Origin: Arachnopeziza araneosa
Taxonomy: Eukaryota > Ascomycota > Leotiomycetes > Helotiales > Arachnopezizaceae
Direction of reading: 5' to 3'
DNA length: 64,000 bases
Assembly: GCA_003988855.1 (NCBI GenBank)
Contig: QYAI01000090.1
Span: forward strand, 123,179-187,178
A program made the position numbers and the translations under genes. A model generated the notes under the pieces. It ran no database searches, was not told the origin of the DNA, and saw only the letters and a list, made by a program, of their open reading frames with translations. Below, piece by piece: positions 1 to 11,973 of this stretch (within the stretch, counting starts at the first letter, position 1; each line of letters starts with the position of its first letter).

Positions 1-2631
1 CATCGTCGTCCCAATGTTCCAGCGAGGTCCTCTGCATGTCAAAGTCCGCGAGTGAGTAAGCAATCTGGAAAGCGTTACGGATTTGTCTTCCGTTCCATCT
101 CTGATGGGGCTCATGATTATGATAGTGCCATTTCGCATAATCCCTTATGGTCGCATCGTCAATTATCAGTGCCGGCCGCTCGCAGTCGCTCGAGGCCATC
201 TCGATCTGACGTTTTTTTTTCTCCTTCTCAATATCGTATATTTTACGGATATTGACATCAAAAATTGCAAGGGTCTGATCCTCGCTCAACGGCGGATAGT
301 AAAGACTAACATGAATGCGGGATTTGAAGGCCTCATCTAGGATTCCTACACGATTCGTGGTGAGGAAGAGAATGCCGCTATGATACTCGAGCACTCGAAG
401 AAATACTGAGAGTATGTTAGCACTATTAACAAGGCTGACGTAGTCACATCTAGACACTCACCTGACACGAGGGCATTTCGCTTCAAGTCAGCATGTTCTC
501 GCCTAGTCAAGAAGACATCGGCCTCATCAAGCAAAAGCACACAGTCCCAGAGATGAGCCAACCGAAATATCTCCCTGAGAGTCTCATCTACTTCATTCGG
601 AGAGAAGCCAAGATCACCACACGTGATGACAAACAGGGGTTTATTGTTGGCATGAGCAACCGCCTCCGCCGTGGCCGTTTTGCCAACACCAGGGACGCCG
701 TGCAAGAGAATGAACAAGCCTGATCCTTTGCCTTGAATCAAATCTTGGTTCAAACTGGCACCGCCCTGTTGTTTCTGGAGTGTTTGCTTCCTAAAGTGTG
801 CTTTCACCAAAGACTTGACCATTCGCTTGTGCTCATCATCAATCTTGAGATCTCCAAAGACATTCCGGGGTTCGGGGATGTTTCTCAATGCCTCAACATC
901 CACCATGATGAACTTTCGCTCCCGGAAAGCGTATCCGACGGCGCGGCGAGGTAAGAGAGCCAGATCTTCGCTTTCAAGTTGCGTCACATTTGTGGTTTCC
1001 CATGTCTGGAGCAACTTGCTCTGTTTTTGGTGGCGTTGTATTAGATAGTCAGAGACCAAATCGTTTCGTTGTGTGATCTCTATGACTTCCCCAAGCTGCT
1101 TGGACTGAGGTCCATTCGACCAGCAAATGATTAGTAGTTCATCGTCTCCCATCGGCCAGCCAATGTCATCCCTGTGTGGTTCGCTGAATGATGGGATTTT
1201 GATAGAAGATCGTGCCTTATATCCTTCGACGAAGTCAATGATTATATTTCCATCGATGTGCTCAGGGTTGCTCAAGTCAAGATCTCCGGTTGGCCCATGG
1301 GTCAACGTCCACCCGTTGTAGTAAAGATGCTTTGCTCGTGTTATGTCCTGAAACTTTTGTCCGCGGTCGTGGAGCTCCGCTTTCATCTTCTCAAAGTCCT
1401 TGACAAAACGCATTGGATAGATTTCCAGTGTGGTAATATCTTTCTCGCCTTCGTAGTGAAAGATTTCAAAATTGCGTTCAACTGGTCCATATGAGAACCC
1501 GTTATAGTCGATATAGTAAGTAATGAGCGTCAACTTTCGTGACTCCATGTAGTCGTCCGGAGTGACATCCGTCACTGTATCTAGCTGCATGCTATAAAGT
1601 CTCCAGGCTGTTTGGTAAGTCTTGGCACCTGGGTCTTGCTTGGAGTCCAATATTGGGGGGGTGTAGAGAAGTTCGCCTGGTTGAAAGTACATCCATAGGT
1701 CTAGGAAGCGGACTTTGCGGTAAGAAGTTGTTGCAGCGTGCTCCCACGACGGTATGATATTTTCTTCCACGAATTGGACATACTTTCTAACGTGCCGCAG
1801 TGCTATGACTGAGTCTATTATTTCTCCAGCAATGGCATCCACTGGATCGATTGGGTTCTGATTGTCGCTAGATGTATATCTAGCCTCTTTATCGAGGTTA
1901 TGAACATCCCCAGAGCTATCTTGTTTGCTCTTCTCATCATCCACACTCCCGGGCTGGGCATCGATGTCAGCCCCAGCTTGTGTCCCTTCGGTGACCGTAG
2001 CCCGCACGACTTCTCCTTTCGCGTCAGAGTCCGCCCACCTCTTCTCGAGAATTTCGAGACACTTTCTCACCTGTGGTAGATAGTAGTAAAATGCTCGGAA
2101 AGGATGAAAGAACACATGTGGTTTATCATAACGCCAAGAGTCATCGTGACCAGTTAGGCGCGATAGTAGAAGAACAATCTGAGGAGATTGTATCCGAACA
2201 CGTTGAATCCAAGTAGAATCAGAATATGTGCTGGAACTTCTCGACCTGTTATCCCTCTTTTTACGAGGAAATCGTCGCCATTCCTCTTTTTTGACCTCAA
2301 GAGCGAGGTGTTGGTGACCTCGAAGGACTTCGATGATCTCCAAACCCTCGTTTGGATAATAACGGTTCTTGAAATGTTCGAAGTCGAGCCATTTAACGTC
2401 GACGACCTTGGGAATCTGCTGTTGCTTTTTTTCCCACAGTTCTTCCAACAGTTCTTCATTTGATTCGGACTCAGTCTTTGTGCCCTTGTCCTGCATAGAC
2501 CCGGACAACTCTCTATCATCTTTGGTCGACTCGATAGTGATATCCAAGGGACTTGTCGCATCTGCATCGTCCGCCGCTATTGGTACTAGGCTGCTAGCCA
2601 CTCCATCATCGACACTGAGCGGAGCGTCCAT
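1..2631 (-). CDS. AAA-family ATPase with long N-terminal region (3' end outside window)
   Basis: Seen: two exons, 2631-462 and 405-1, separated by a 56-nt intron (406-461, GTGAGT...CTCAG) that restores the frame across the ATPase core. The ATG at 2631 opens an acidic, low-complexity N-terminus. Next comes a beta-rich region, then a P-loop GVPGVGKT near residue 645 and Walker B CVLLLDEAD near residue 700. Exon 2 supplies the sensor stretch FLTTNR and an arginine-containing FKSRIH motif. Family knowledge: this layout matches the large fungal group of AAA proteins with a DUF7025-type middle domain, relatives of BCS1/spastin-like ATPases of unknown substrate. Inference: an ATP-driven remodelling enzyme. 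The reading frame is still open at base 1, so the C-terminus is missing from this window. It is transcribed away from the neighbouring NLR-like gene. Confidence 0.85.
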
Positions 2632-3651
2632 GATGCGAATGCACGTACACGTGCAGAGGACCGGATATTCTTATAGCTGATCGTCTTGAATGGGACCAGC
2701 TGTGTTTGCAATGTAGCAGCCCTAGGAAAGAAGAGAAGAAACGAAATCTGCAGTGGATTAGGTTTAATATTCTGTTGAGGCTGAAGGCAAATTCCGGATT
2801 AACGCTAACATATCGGCTTGACAAGTCTATGGCTATCGAGCCAAATTGATAAGACCTGAGTTTCACTCCAGCCATCCTCTTCAAAGAATCGGGAACGCCG
2901 GGAAACTGAATAAAATGCTGGTAACGGTGGTACAACATGCATAATATCGCGGGCATGATCATCAACAAGCCCGTGTTATTGGCAGTTGAGCCCATTTTGC
3001 AATCATGCCAACAGAGCTGAGAACAGAGCTGAGACCCCAATGCATTGCCTTGCAGATGTTTGGACCACTCAGTCTCCCCATTTGGTGCTCCCAAGCATAT
3101 TGATTGTGCCGTGTGCCAGCACAGAGCCGTTGGAGCCAAAGATAACCCTGCGCATCTCCTGAGGTGCAGCTGAGGCTTTCGAAGAGGGTGGGGGCGGTAG
3201 CAGGCTCTCACCACAGCAAGGCGTAGATTTTCGCTGAGCTTCCACTGCCTCAAAATCAGTCATGCAGCATGTGTGTCATACGAGAAGTGACTCGGATTTA
3301 GGGATTTAGAGCTTCCTTAACTTATTGTGATGGGATAGTAGCGCTGATCTCTCGTTCATACCGCTACCTTCAGCACCCTCTAATGATGTTTAAGACGACT
3401 AGAAAGGTGTTAGCGAATCTCCAAAGTCCGAGTGAGGATCCAGAAGGCTCTCTGCCGGCGCCTACCATGATTTCGAGTTGGGAGAATCCTGGAGCAGCAG
3501 AAGTCACTACAACCGTCGCTTTCATCAACTCGGAAGCCCAGAACCTCCACGATGGATTCGGGGGTCCATCGCAGTTTGATTTAGAAACTGTCGGATTTGT
3601 GACATTCCAGCCTTATTTGTGAGTTGATCCCCTTGAAGAGAGATAACTCAG
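2632..3651. other. Intergenic region, divergent promoters
   Basis: This stretch separates the minus-strand AAA gene from the plus-strand NLR-like gene and should hold both promoters. An open stretch at 3383-3618 could be a 5' exon of the next gene. Joining it would need a 33-nt intron (3619-3651, GTGAGT...CTCAG), which is unusually short, so it is not included. No other supported gene is seen. Confidence 0.4.
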
Positions 3652-5847
3652 ATGATGGCGGCAAAATGTAGTCTGACGTACAAAACCAGGCAGCTGGCAG
3701 CGGCTTTGAAACTTTACATCCCCTCGAGCCTGGGCATTTCACTACAGGGAGATACTCAGGAATCATGGGAAACATTGAGTGAAAAGATCAGTCAGATGGA
3801 GAGTCAATACAGTGATAGCACCAAGGGATTCTGGCGCACAATATGGTACAATATGGGCGATGGCAAGGACATCGCTGACGCATGGTGCGCCCTGATTCCA
3901 GAAGCCTATGGACTTGCTGTTGTGAAAACAGGCCTTGCGGTGGTCTTCAGGGTTCGTGCCTCGTTTCTTGCATACAAGACTGCTTGTAGAGTTCTGGGAC
4001 TAATGCGTACCAGCTTGCCGCAAACTCCGCAGATAAACGCAAGAAAATATTTGACACATTCAAAAGCTTAACAGATGCCTTAACTCGGGTGGACCCCTCT
4101 CAAAGAAGTTTCCGGGTAAACAAGAGGCTTGAAGAATGCGCGAACAATCTTTACCAGACTGTCGTGGATTCTATCGAGGATATGATACTGGTGACGTCAA
4201 AAGACCATTCGAGCTGTAGGTGACAAATTGAACAATATGAGGCAACAGATTGTCTAATCTTTACCTAAGGGCGTAAATTCATTCCAAAAAAGCACAGGAC
4301 CAAACTTCCTGGAACCGATGCTATTCTAGCAAGTGTGACCGAGTCCACCAACAAGTTCGAACGAGCTCTTGGTATAGCTCGAGATCAGGTGATTGATAAC
4401 ATCCAGAACGTGGGACAATATACCGGCATAAAAGCCAAATATATCCATCAAGATGTGAAGAAGTATGGCAAGAAGCTCGAGGGCGTTAGTGGTGAGGTTG
4501 GCGAGATTCACGGCATCATGACCCATATGAATACTAGAACGGATCAATTAACTATCGATGCGAACTATGTAAAGAGGGGAATCGATGAAAATACCACGCT
4601 CATAAAGAGAGAGAACGAGAAGAACCAGTTAAGGCATCAAGAACTACCGAGTTTGATCGTGGATAGGATCTTCTACGAACTCAAGAAGCGTGACAAAATT
4701 GCCGCGCGGGAGAACGCGATGCAGGACGACCAGCTAAATGCCAGGAACTACCTTTTGAAGTTTCTTCTTGAATCAAGGAGTAAGTGAAAGAGAACAACGC
4801 TGTAACAATACAGCCGGTTTACGTCGCTGACCCTCTCAACTCACAGGGAAAGATGCTGCTGAGATTTCCAGACTGAAACAACAACTCTCGCATGGCCAAA
4901 AACGAGGTGCGGTGGTCAGCCTGGATCGATTCTGCCGCATTCTGGCTCAAGCAAACTTTATCCAGAGTAAAACGGTAGACCTAGACCATATGTTTCAGCA
5001 CCCAAACGAAGACTTTGAACGAGCCCTGATACAAAAGAGTGCATTCCCAATGGCGGCTCAAGGCCAAGCCCAATCATTGCTAAGACATAATCGATTTCTC
5101 CAGTGGATGAATAACCTCAACCCAGACTTGATTCTTGTGGATGCCAACATCCACTCTAGCAGTCCAGGCATGTCGGTCATCTCAGTCTTCTCAGCCACTT
5201 TTATTGCCGGAATGGTCAAAGTCTACCATGACGCAGTGGTGATCCATTTCTTCTGCAGCTTGCATACGGGGAAGAAAGACCTTTGGCACGGCCCGACCGG
5301 ACTTATTCGTTCCCTCGTCCTACAGGTAACGATGAAGTTGGTGGATTTAGATTTCTTGAACTTGGACTTCATCAACAATCGGGACTACTTGGTGGCGCTT
5401 GAGCAGCACGATCTGAACAGTCTCTGCGACACGCTTTGGAGCCTGGTATCTCAATTCCCGCCTGATACCAAAATATATTGCATCATCGACTCCATCTCGT
5501 CCTTCGACAAGGACTTCACATTTAAGGATTTGGAGATTGTCTTGAATTGGCTGCAACGTATTGTGGAGGACAGATCTCTCGCTCCAATTTTCAAGATTCT
5601 GTTGACAAACCGGGTGGGAAGTACTGGAAGGATGAAAAGACTACTCAGGTTGCGAGAGTATCCATCTAGGCTTGTCAACTTATCACCCAACAATCTTGTC
5701 CCTGTGGGGATTTCAAACCAGGTGATGGAGAGTCATCTTTTACGACCTTCTACTCCGACGCCGCCTCTACTCAAGCGGGAAGTGTTTAGAACCACGAACC
5801 GCGGAGTTTATGGAGACGATTTTGATCAAGGTTGGCAAACGGATTGA
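3652..5847 (+). CDS. NLR-like protein: DUF7708 domain and degenerate STAND NTPase
   Basis: Seen: four exons (3652-3951, 4014-4215, 4270-4779, 4847-5847) give 670 residues. Introns are 62, 54 and 67 nt, all GT-AG and phase-consistent. The N-terminal part contains FWRTIWYNMGDGKDIADAW and AYGLAVVKTGL, the signature of the DUF7708 helical domain found ahead of fungal NACHT-like modules. A charged helical region follows. The C-terminal part holds PDLILVDAN where a P-loop would be expected and YCIIDSISSFD at the Walker B position. Family knowledge: a group of fungal NLR relatives has this degenerate ATPase. Inference: a non-hydrolysing receptor or scaffold. No C-terminal repeat domain is present. 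The first ATG after the splice-like site is used as the start; an extra 5' exon remains possible. Confidence 0.75.
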
Positions 5848-6363
5848 TTCCCGCATATGTAGCAACAAATGAAGAAAAATGAAATATTTGAGTATGGCAG
5901 GAGATAAAAGAGGTCTTATTCGCCATCAGCAAAGAATCTTCGTCCATTGCTTGTAAGGGCTTAGCAAATCGCTCCTAAATGCTCATTGATTTGAATGGCA
6001 TTTTGGTAGCAATCTAAGTAGTTGATACGTGATAGTGGGGACATATTATTGTATTGTCAACCGCCACAACCTGCAATTTAGGAACTTTAACGGCACAACT
6101 TTGAATTATTAGGCAAAGTCAGAGAATTTTCTAAGGGCGTTGAAAAATGGGGAGAATTTTGGGGGGGGGGGAGCGTTGGCGGCTCAGCGGTCGCTCCTTC
6201 AGCCGCAGCTGTAATCTCTATCAAGCATCTCTCCATTTCCAATCTTCATACCTCATCCAACTTGAATCTGCGAGTTTGACCATCTCCAAGATCATGACGA
6301 GAGGTCGCTGAGAGTATGCGCCTCGATACTATGTCCTCCAGAAGATACCTCATCATCGCATAG
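5848..6363. other. Intergenic region with poly-G tract
   Basis: No supported gene is seen. A run of 11 G lies at about 6161-6171. The 5' exon of the downstream SesA-patatin gene should lie here, but no ATG exon with a matching phase could be found. Confidence 0.35.
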
Positions 6364-8004
6364 GCTACGTCTAGCACCGAAGCCGTTGCTGTGATAGGCA
6401 TCATCGCGAATGTCATTGCGCTTGTCGACTTTACGACCGACACGATCCGCCGCTTCCAAGACTTCAAAGAGAAGCAAGATACGGTTCCTCATGCATTTCA
6501 TGACTTAGCCTCGAGGCTACCCCTTATCGGTACGACACTTCGCAAGACCAAAGCTCGGGCTGAAGCCGGTGAGGTCGACGAGCAAACAAGCAAAGCATTG
6601 AGGCCGGTAGTAGAAGGGTGTGAGATAAAGCTGAGGGAACTAAAGCGCATATTTGAGAAGATTTTACCAAAGGACAATGCTGGGAAGCTGACTATATTTT
6701 GGAAGGCTTGGAGAAGCCAAAGTTACGACAAGACGGTCGAGAGGATAGCAAACGCAATTGGCCACGATCTTCAAGCTCTGACATATCACCATGCTGCTGA
6801 AATAGGGCTTACAGAGGTTGACGAAGCCAAAAACATTGCTGCAACGTCGAATCTATCAGAGCCAAACATGTATATTCTTTCGCTGGATGGAGGTGGGGTT
6901 CGTGCACTCTCTATTTTGCTCATACTGGAACATCTGATGGCCAAGGCAAATCAAGGAAGAGAGCTTCCCTTGCGGCCTTGCCAGGTTTTCGACCTAATTG
7001 CAGGTACTGGCACAAGCGGGTATAAATGTAGTTGTGTGATGGTCACCCCCTTCGAATTGGGCTAAATTGTCACAGGCTGATAGCAATCATGCTTTGTCGG
7101 CTCCAGATGGATGTAGATGAATGTATCAGGGCATAAATTGCTGCCATCCATATCATTTTCGAGAAACAGAACACTGAAATACCAAAGTCTCCTGACAATT
7201 CCACCCCCTCTAAAGCGCTGCTCGATTCCACGGCTTTACACCGTGCAATAGGGCAGATTATGTAGGAAAAAAACATCCCCGAAGATGACTTATTCAATGA
7301 CACAAACGGTGATCGGCAACGCCGAACGTAAGCCTCCAGAGATCAGCTTTGTTCTCTAAACTAACCCTGCTAGATTTGTATGCGCTGCAGCTGTCGAAAC
7401 TCAGAAGATTGTCCTTTTAAGAGATTATACGTTGGACGGTAGAGTCAAGTTGCGCCCTCCTCCTACCATCATCGATGTGGCATGTGCCACTATGTCATCA
7501 TCTCTATTCTTCGAGCCGGTTACATTTGGGGGTGCCCGTAAACTTGCGGGCGGCGACCTGGGAGCCAATAATCCTATTGAGCAGGCTGAGCTTGAACTCC
7601 CAAATATTTGGAGAATGGACAGAGGGTTTCAACCTCAGTGTATACTATCGATTGGCGCCGGACATCCTGGAAATTCAATTATAGAGTCTGACTTGTGGAA
7701 TTTGCTCGCGAATACCATGCAAGAAATTTCCACAGAGACTGAAAGCACTGCTTTCAAATTTGAGCGCCGATCATATCATCTTATGGAGCCAGCCAACAAA
7801 AGATACTTCCGATTTAGCGTGGCGCAGGGGCTTCAAAGCTCTGTATTTGCAATGCTTGAGTGTGATCAGAAGCAAATTGGCATAATTGAGGCCACTACGG
7901 GAGCATATATGAATAATGCTTTGCAGAGGTCGGAGGTTGAAAAATGTGCCACATTACTCAAGTGTAGGAAAGTCTTGCCACTTGCCAAGAATCAAAGTTG
8001 GTAA
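6364..8004 (+). pseudogene. SesA-patatin-like phospholipase, disrupted
   Basis: Seen: an exon starting after an acceptor AG at 6363 encodes a SesA-type N-terminal domain (VIALVDFTTDTIRRF, LPLIGTTLRKTKA, LQALTYHHAA) and then the patatin core ILSLDGGGVRALS. Introns at 7020-7075 and 7328-7373 restore the patatin frame. Exon 2 contains two in-frame stops, TAA at 7134 and TAG at 7263. The nucleophile elbow reads GTGTSG where GTSTG is usual, so the Ser position is Gly. The Asp motif reads GGDLGANNP where DGALGANNP is usual, so that Asp is also Gly. Family knowledge: SesA (PF17107) is an N-terminal domain of fungal NLRs, and patatins are effector phospholipases in fungal programmed cell death. Inference: a dead relative of an immunity-type phospholipase. 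No initiator exon was found. Confidence 0.8.
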
Positions 8005-8177
8005 TGACCACATATTCATATCAAATTTAATACTGATGTCATCAGATAATGTTGCAAATAGCCAAATCGGCCGCTTACCTGTATGTTAATCCCGAAATTC
8101 AATTCACTCCTGTAACTAATCTAATGTTCTGTTCCGTATTAAAGATCCGAAGGTCTAGCAGATATGGCTAGATTCAG

Positions 8178-9094
8178 CCATTCTCTACCTTAGTAATACT
8201 CACAGCTACTCTAGCTTGCGGCCTTGCGATACAGATTTTTGGTTGGAAATCCCAGCATGACAATTACGAAATCCCTATCATCGCTGTAATGGGAAAGACA
8301 GGAGCAGGGAAAAGCTCATTCATACACGCTTTGGGAGGCCGCAATGTAGTCACTGGGGAGAAACCAGATATTGGATATGGCCTAGGGTCAAGTAATACTC
8401 AACCATCGATTCACAGTGGAGCTCCGTGATGATGTTGAGTAGGCACTCGAAATCTAGCGTGGTATATGGTGACTCTGAAGAAGCAACGATTTTATATGAT
8501 TGACACCCCCGGTTTTGATGACTCAGGCTTTGATGGTACGATATTGTCAGACCATGAAATCATGCGAATGATCGCGGCAGAATTAGCAGTGTTCTACGAA
8601 AAGGGTAAACTACTCTCTGGTGTCCTTTTCATGCATGATATATCTCAGGCTCGACTTGGTGGTTCTTCGGTTCGGGTATGATATGATGAATATTACGGTT
8701 TAAGTTATTCAAAGCTGATTGTTTATAGAATCTGAAGATGTTTGAGAAACTGTGCGGACCAGATGCCTTCAGCAAGGTAATATTAGTGATTACAATGGGG
8801 GCAAACAATGCTTCTCTAGCACGACAACAAGCGGAAGAACACCGGCTCCAGGAATTGCAAGATCGGTACTGGGCCAGTATGCTCAAAAGAGGCTTTTCTA
8901 TTGAAAAGCACGACCACACCGCTCACTCAGCTAAAAAGATTATGCAGATCCTTGCGAAGAAAGCTTCTCCAGTGGTCCTGCAGCGTGAGATCGTAGATGA
9001 CAAGCTTGTCTATAATCAGACTGGGGTCGGACAGCTTGCCAACGAAGCTTTGATAGAGCTCCAGGAAAAGATGGGCAATAACGTTACAGAGTAA
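8178..9094 (+). CDS. AIG1/IMAP-type GTPase (5' end unresolved, 3' frameshift likely)
   Basis: Seen: G1 motif GKTGAGKSSF, G3 motif DTPGFDD and the family blocks LFMHDISQARLGGSS and MFEKLCGPDAFSKV. Introns at 8392-8442 (51 nt) and 8676-8728 (53 nt) are phase-consistent. Upstream of G1 the frame is open back to about 8178 and encodes a hydrophobic stretch, LVILTATLACGLAIQIF, but no ATG joins it cleanly. The frame stops at 9094, yet another frame immediately continues with a basic helix and a membrane-like tail ending at 9229. Family knowledge: fungal AIG1-like GTPases commonly have charged coiled coils after the G domain. Inference: a membrane-associated GTPase whose end was shifted by an indel near 9080. 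It lies directly behind the SesA-patatin gene on the same strand. Confidence 0.75.
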
Positions 9095-9229
9095 CTGGGA
9101 GAAGGAACTGCGGTCAGTGAAGGGAAAACGTATCCCTTTACAGGCTGTTAAAGAAGGCCATGTTATAGTAGCCATTGCTGAATCATTTTGGATAATTATA
9201 CCTCTCCTTTTGTTGTATCTTTGTTTTTG

Positions 9230-10585
9230 CTCTGGGTAGCAATAAGAACTGTATAACTTCCCGGAAATTGCTGCTAGACACATCTAGTATAACAGATTCC
9301 ACTGACACTAACCCTCTCATCACGGCTTCCGAGTATCTTCACGGCTGTTCTTTGACACGCCAAATGTACTCGCAATTGTTCTATAGTCCTCTTTGCTTGC
9401 TATAGTAAGCGTAATTGGGTAATTGGCAGAGGAGTGTAGAGCAGCACTCCAGAACCCGCTACGGAGGTGGCAATATAGGGCGGGGATAGAGCGGGAGAGG
9501 GATTCTCTTTCCTATTCTATCATGCCGCAATTGGGAAAGTAGCTTATACCCCTTCTCGACAATCGTTGATAGCTTTTGACTGGGCCCTCGAATTGGCCGC
9601 CAGAGGGACTCAAAATGGTTCAGCATGGGCCATTAACAAGCCCCACAAGGGAGCGAGAACGAATCCCATCACGGACTCTTGATGGAGTCTCGAAGAAGTG
9701 GGCGCGGATTAGATCATTCAAGCCCGGCTCCCAGGCAAATCCCTGCTGTGCTCTGCGAACAAGAAGAGCAAGAATAGATCCCCTGCATCATTAACTCCTC
9801 CAGGAGATTATAACTGAAATCACAAGGAGCCAGAACGAGCCCCTACCCATACTGCTCCTGCTGACCTAGAGAATCCTTGGGTAAGCTGAGGCATGACTCG
9901 GGAACGCTCCTTCTTGCCTCTGGTTTGAGCGGCGACTGCTCAGGACTAGAGACGGATGTAGATTTTGGTGGGTAGCATTGTCGTATAAGATTGTAATGGT
10001 TGATATTGTAAATGGCATGGTGTGTTCACTGATCTGGTTTTGGCTCATTCGTATTTTTTCTGGGTAGTGGAGCACTTTTGCTCGCTCGTGATTCTTAACA
10101 CTTTTATCAAATGTGTATTGTAATTTTCAAAATTTCAAGTTAGCTATTTCACTAGCTTTAGACGGGGAGTTTCGTTGCTTTCTCTACTCGTTCAGTCTGA
10201 CAATTAATTTTCGGATAATAACTGTGTCATATTTTACTGTAATCACAACCTTTAAAACTAACGAAGCAACACCCTCTTCAGCGAAACGCCAGTCAAAGCA
10301 TAAGGAACGCCGTAGTTTCAAAAAAAGGCTACTCGAATTAGAACCCTCTCGATTAACATAATATGCTGTAGACTGCAATTTTCTTCACTACGCCGCAATT
10401 TCTTGTTTTCCCCTTCTGGGTAATAACTTAAACCTTTACCTTAATGTCTTCGACAAAAATTGAGGAGCCATAGAATAGAAGTTCAGGTATGCGCCATAAG
10501 GTAGTGATGAATGGGAATTTTCTGGCTCCTCAAATGTGTCTTCCACTACTAACTGTAGCTCTTCCAACAGAGCAGTTTGAATACT
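9230..10585. other. Intergenic region
   Basis: Several short open frames occur, for example 9576-9794 and 10113-10361. None has a recognisable domain, believable splice partner or codon pattern. The second half is AT-rich. No gene, RNA or repeat could be supported. Confidence 0.35.
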
Positions 10586-11973
10586 CTACAGCTTTGGCAA
10601 TGGAAACAACACTACCGGCCTCAGACCAAAAATCCTTGTCACCTTAGTCAGTTCATCAGCAATGACCGGTATTGTCAAATAAAAGATCCCAAATGTCCAC
10701 CCCAATCGCACCAATCCTAACCCCCATCTCATCCACCGTGCCTTTGGCTTCGACCTTCCCGAACCTTGGAGCGCGTACTCAACGATAACTTCGCCCAAGA
10801 CAAAAGCACCCTGGATCCAAAAGAAGAAGGCGTATCGTAGCGGGCTGACGCCCGGAATATTGCGGGGAAGGCTTGCAGCATGGATCACTCCCGATAGGAA
10901 GAACGCGACTACTATCTTAATCATATACGCAGATAATGACTTCGGCGGTACGCCTATCGCCCCCAGCAGGACTTTCGCAGGACTTGTCAGCAACTAAAAT
11001 TCCTTAATTAGTATAGTCTAATAGTAAGTGGCGAGAAGTGGGAAGTAAGTAGACCTACATTCCTGAACAGTTGATGCCACCCCCTCCCCCAAAACCCTCT
11101 CAACCCACTCTCCCCCACTACCAACGGACTTCCCATCAAACCAGGCCAATTATCCATGCTACCCCACCAGTCATCCAAGAGTCCGAGCCCACCTAACGAC
11201 ACATGGATAACCGCTAATACACGATGAGTGATAGTAAATACTACATATTGTTGCCCTCCCAAAACTGTAATCCTTACAATCCTTGGAGGAAGGAAGCCCA
11301 AGCCATAACGAGCCAAGAAAGCGGCTAATGGGAGAGGGAAAGGGGCATCAATCTTTGTGTCGACTTGGAAATAGGGGTCGAAATGCTGGTATAGATTCGT
11401 GGCGTCGATTAGGCAGAAGCAAAGGCCCACAAAAAGGATATTTTGCATCAGCCAACGGATGCGAGTCTGTCTTTTTCCTCCTGAGATAGAATCGACCGGT
11501 GGCTTGTAACTACTGCTATCACCGATATCCCATCCAATATAGCGTATCGAAAGGTGGAGTTTGAAGACCCAGCTAAGACGTCTCCAGAAGCTGGAGGGAT
11601 AAGGCTCTTTCCAGATTGGATTTTGCGGGTTCTTCTTATCAACTTTCTCGCTCTCTCCTCTTTTCTCTGCTGATTTATCTGTGTCAAATTTTCTCTTGAG
11701 AGGCGGAGATGAAGAAACGGGATTTTGATGACGATAATATATAACTTGGAACTTCGCCCTCGGGTCCCGAAATAAGAGAAGTTCAGTGGCCCACAAGACC
11801 TGAATCGCAGCCAAAAATCCGAGCCCGACGGACCAGGAATAGATATGTAAAGCCCATATCGCAGGCAGGAACGTGAGTGCGAGTTTATTGTGTGTGAGTT
11901 TGGTGGGAGGAATCAGGAGGGCTACCCACAGGAGGGCGACGGCGACGAGGTGGGACAGAAAGCCGAGTTGCAT
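10586..11973 (-). CDS. Wax synthase-like MBOAT acyltransferase
   Basis: Seen: two exons, 11973-11059 and 10993-10586, joined across a 65-nt intron (GTAGGT...TTTTAG), giving 440 residues. The protein is highly hydrophobic with many membrane segments: one near the start, several in the middle, and several after the splice. It carries the MBOAT_2 block RGFWGRGWHQLFR and the block FFLSGVIHAASL, whose His is the expected catalytic residue. A charged cytosolic loop rich in Lys, Ser and Glu lies near residues 85-115. Family knowledge: wax-synthase-domain proteins (PF13813) of filamentous fungi transfer acyl or acetyl groups to alcohols and terpenoids, TRI7 being an example. Inference: an ER-membrane O-acyltransferase. 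No biosynthetic cluster genes flank it, so the substrate is unknown. Confidence 0.85.

Noticed and set aside
2606..3253. 215-residue minus-strand open frame
   Set aside because: It overlaps the AAA gene start, has no recognisable domain and a chance-like composition with many Cys, His and Arg.
3383..3618. Possible first exon of the NLR-like gene
   Set aside because: Joining it needs a 33-nt intron, shorter than any other in the window, and the segment has no family match.
9576..10361. Small plus-strand open frames as genes
   Set aside because: No domain, no splice partners, basic random composition.
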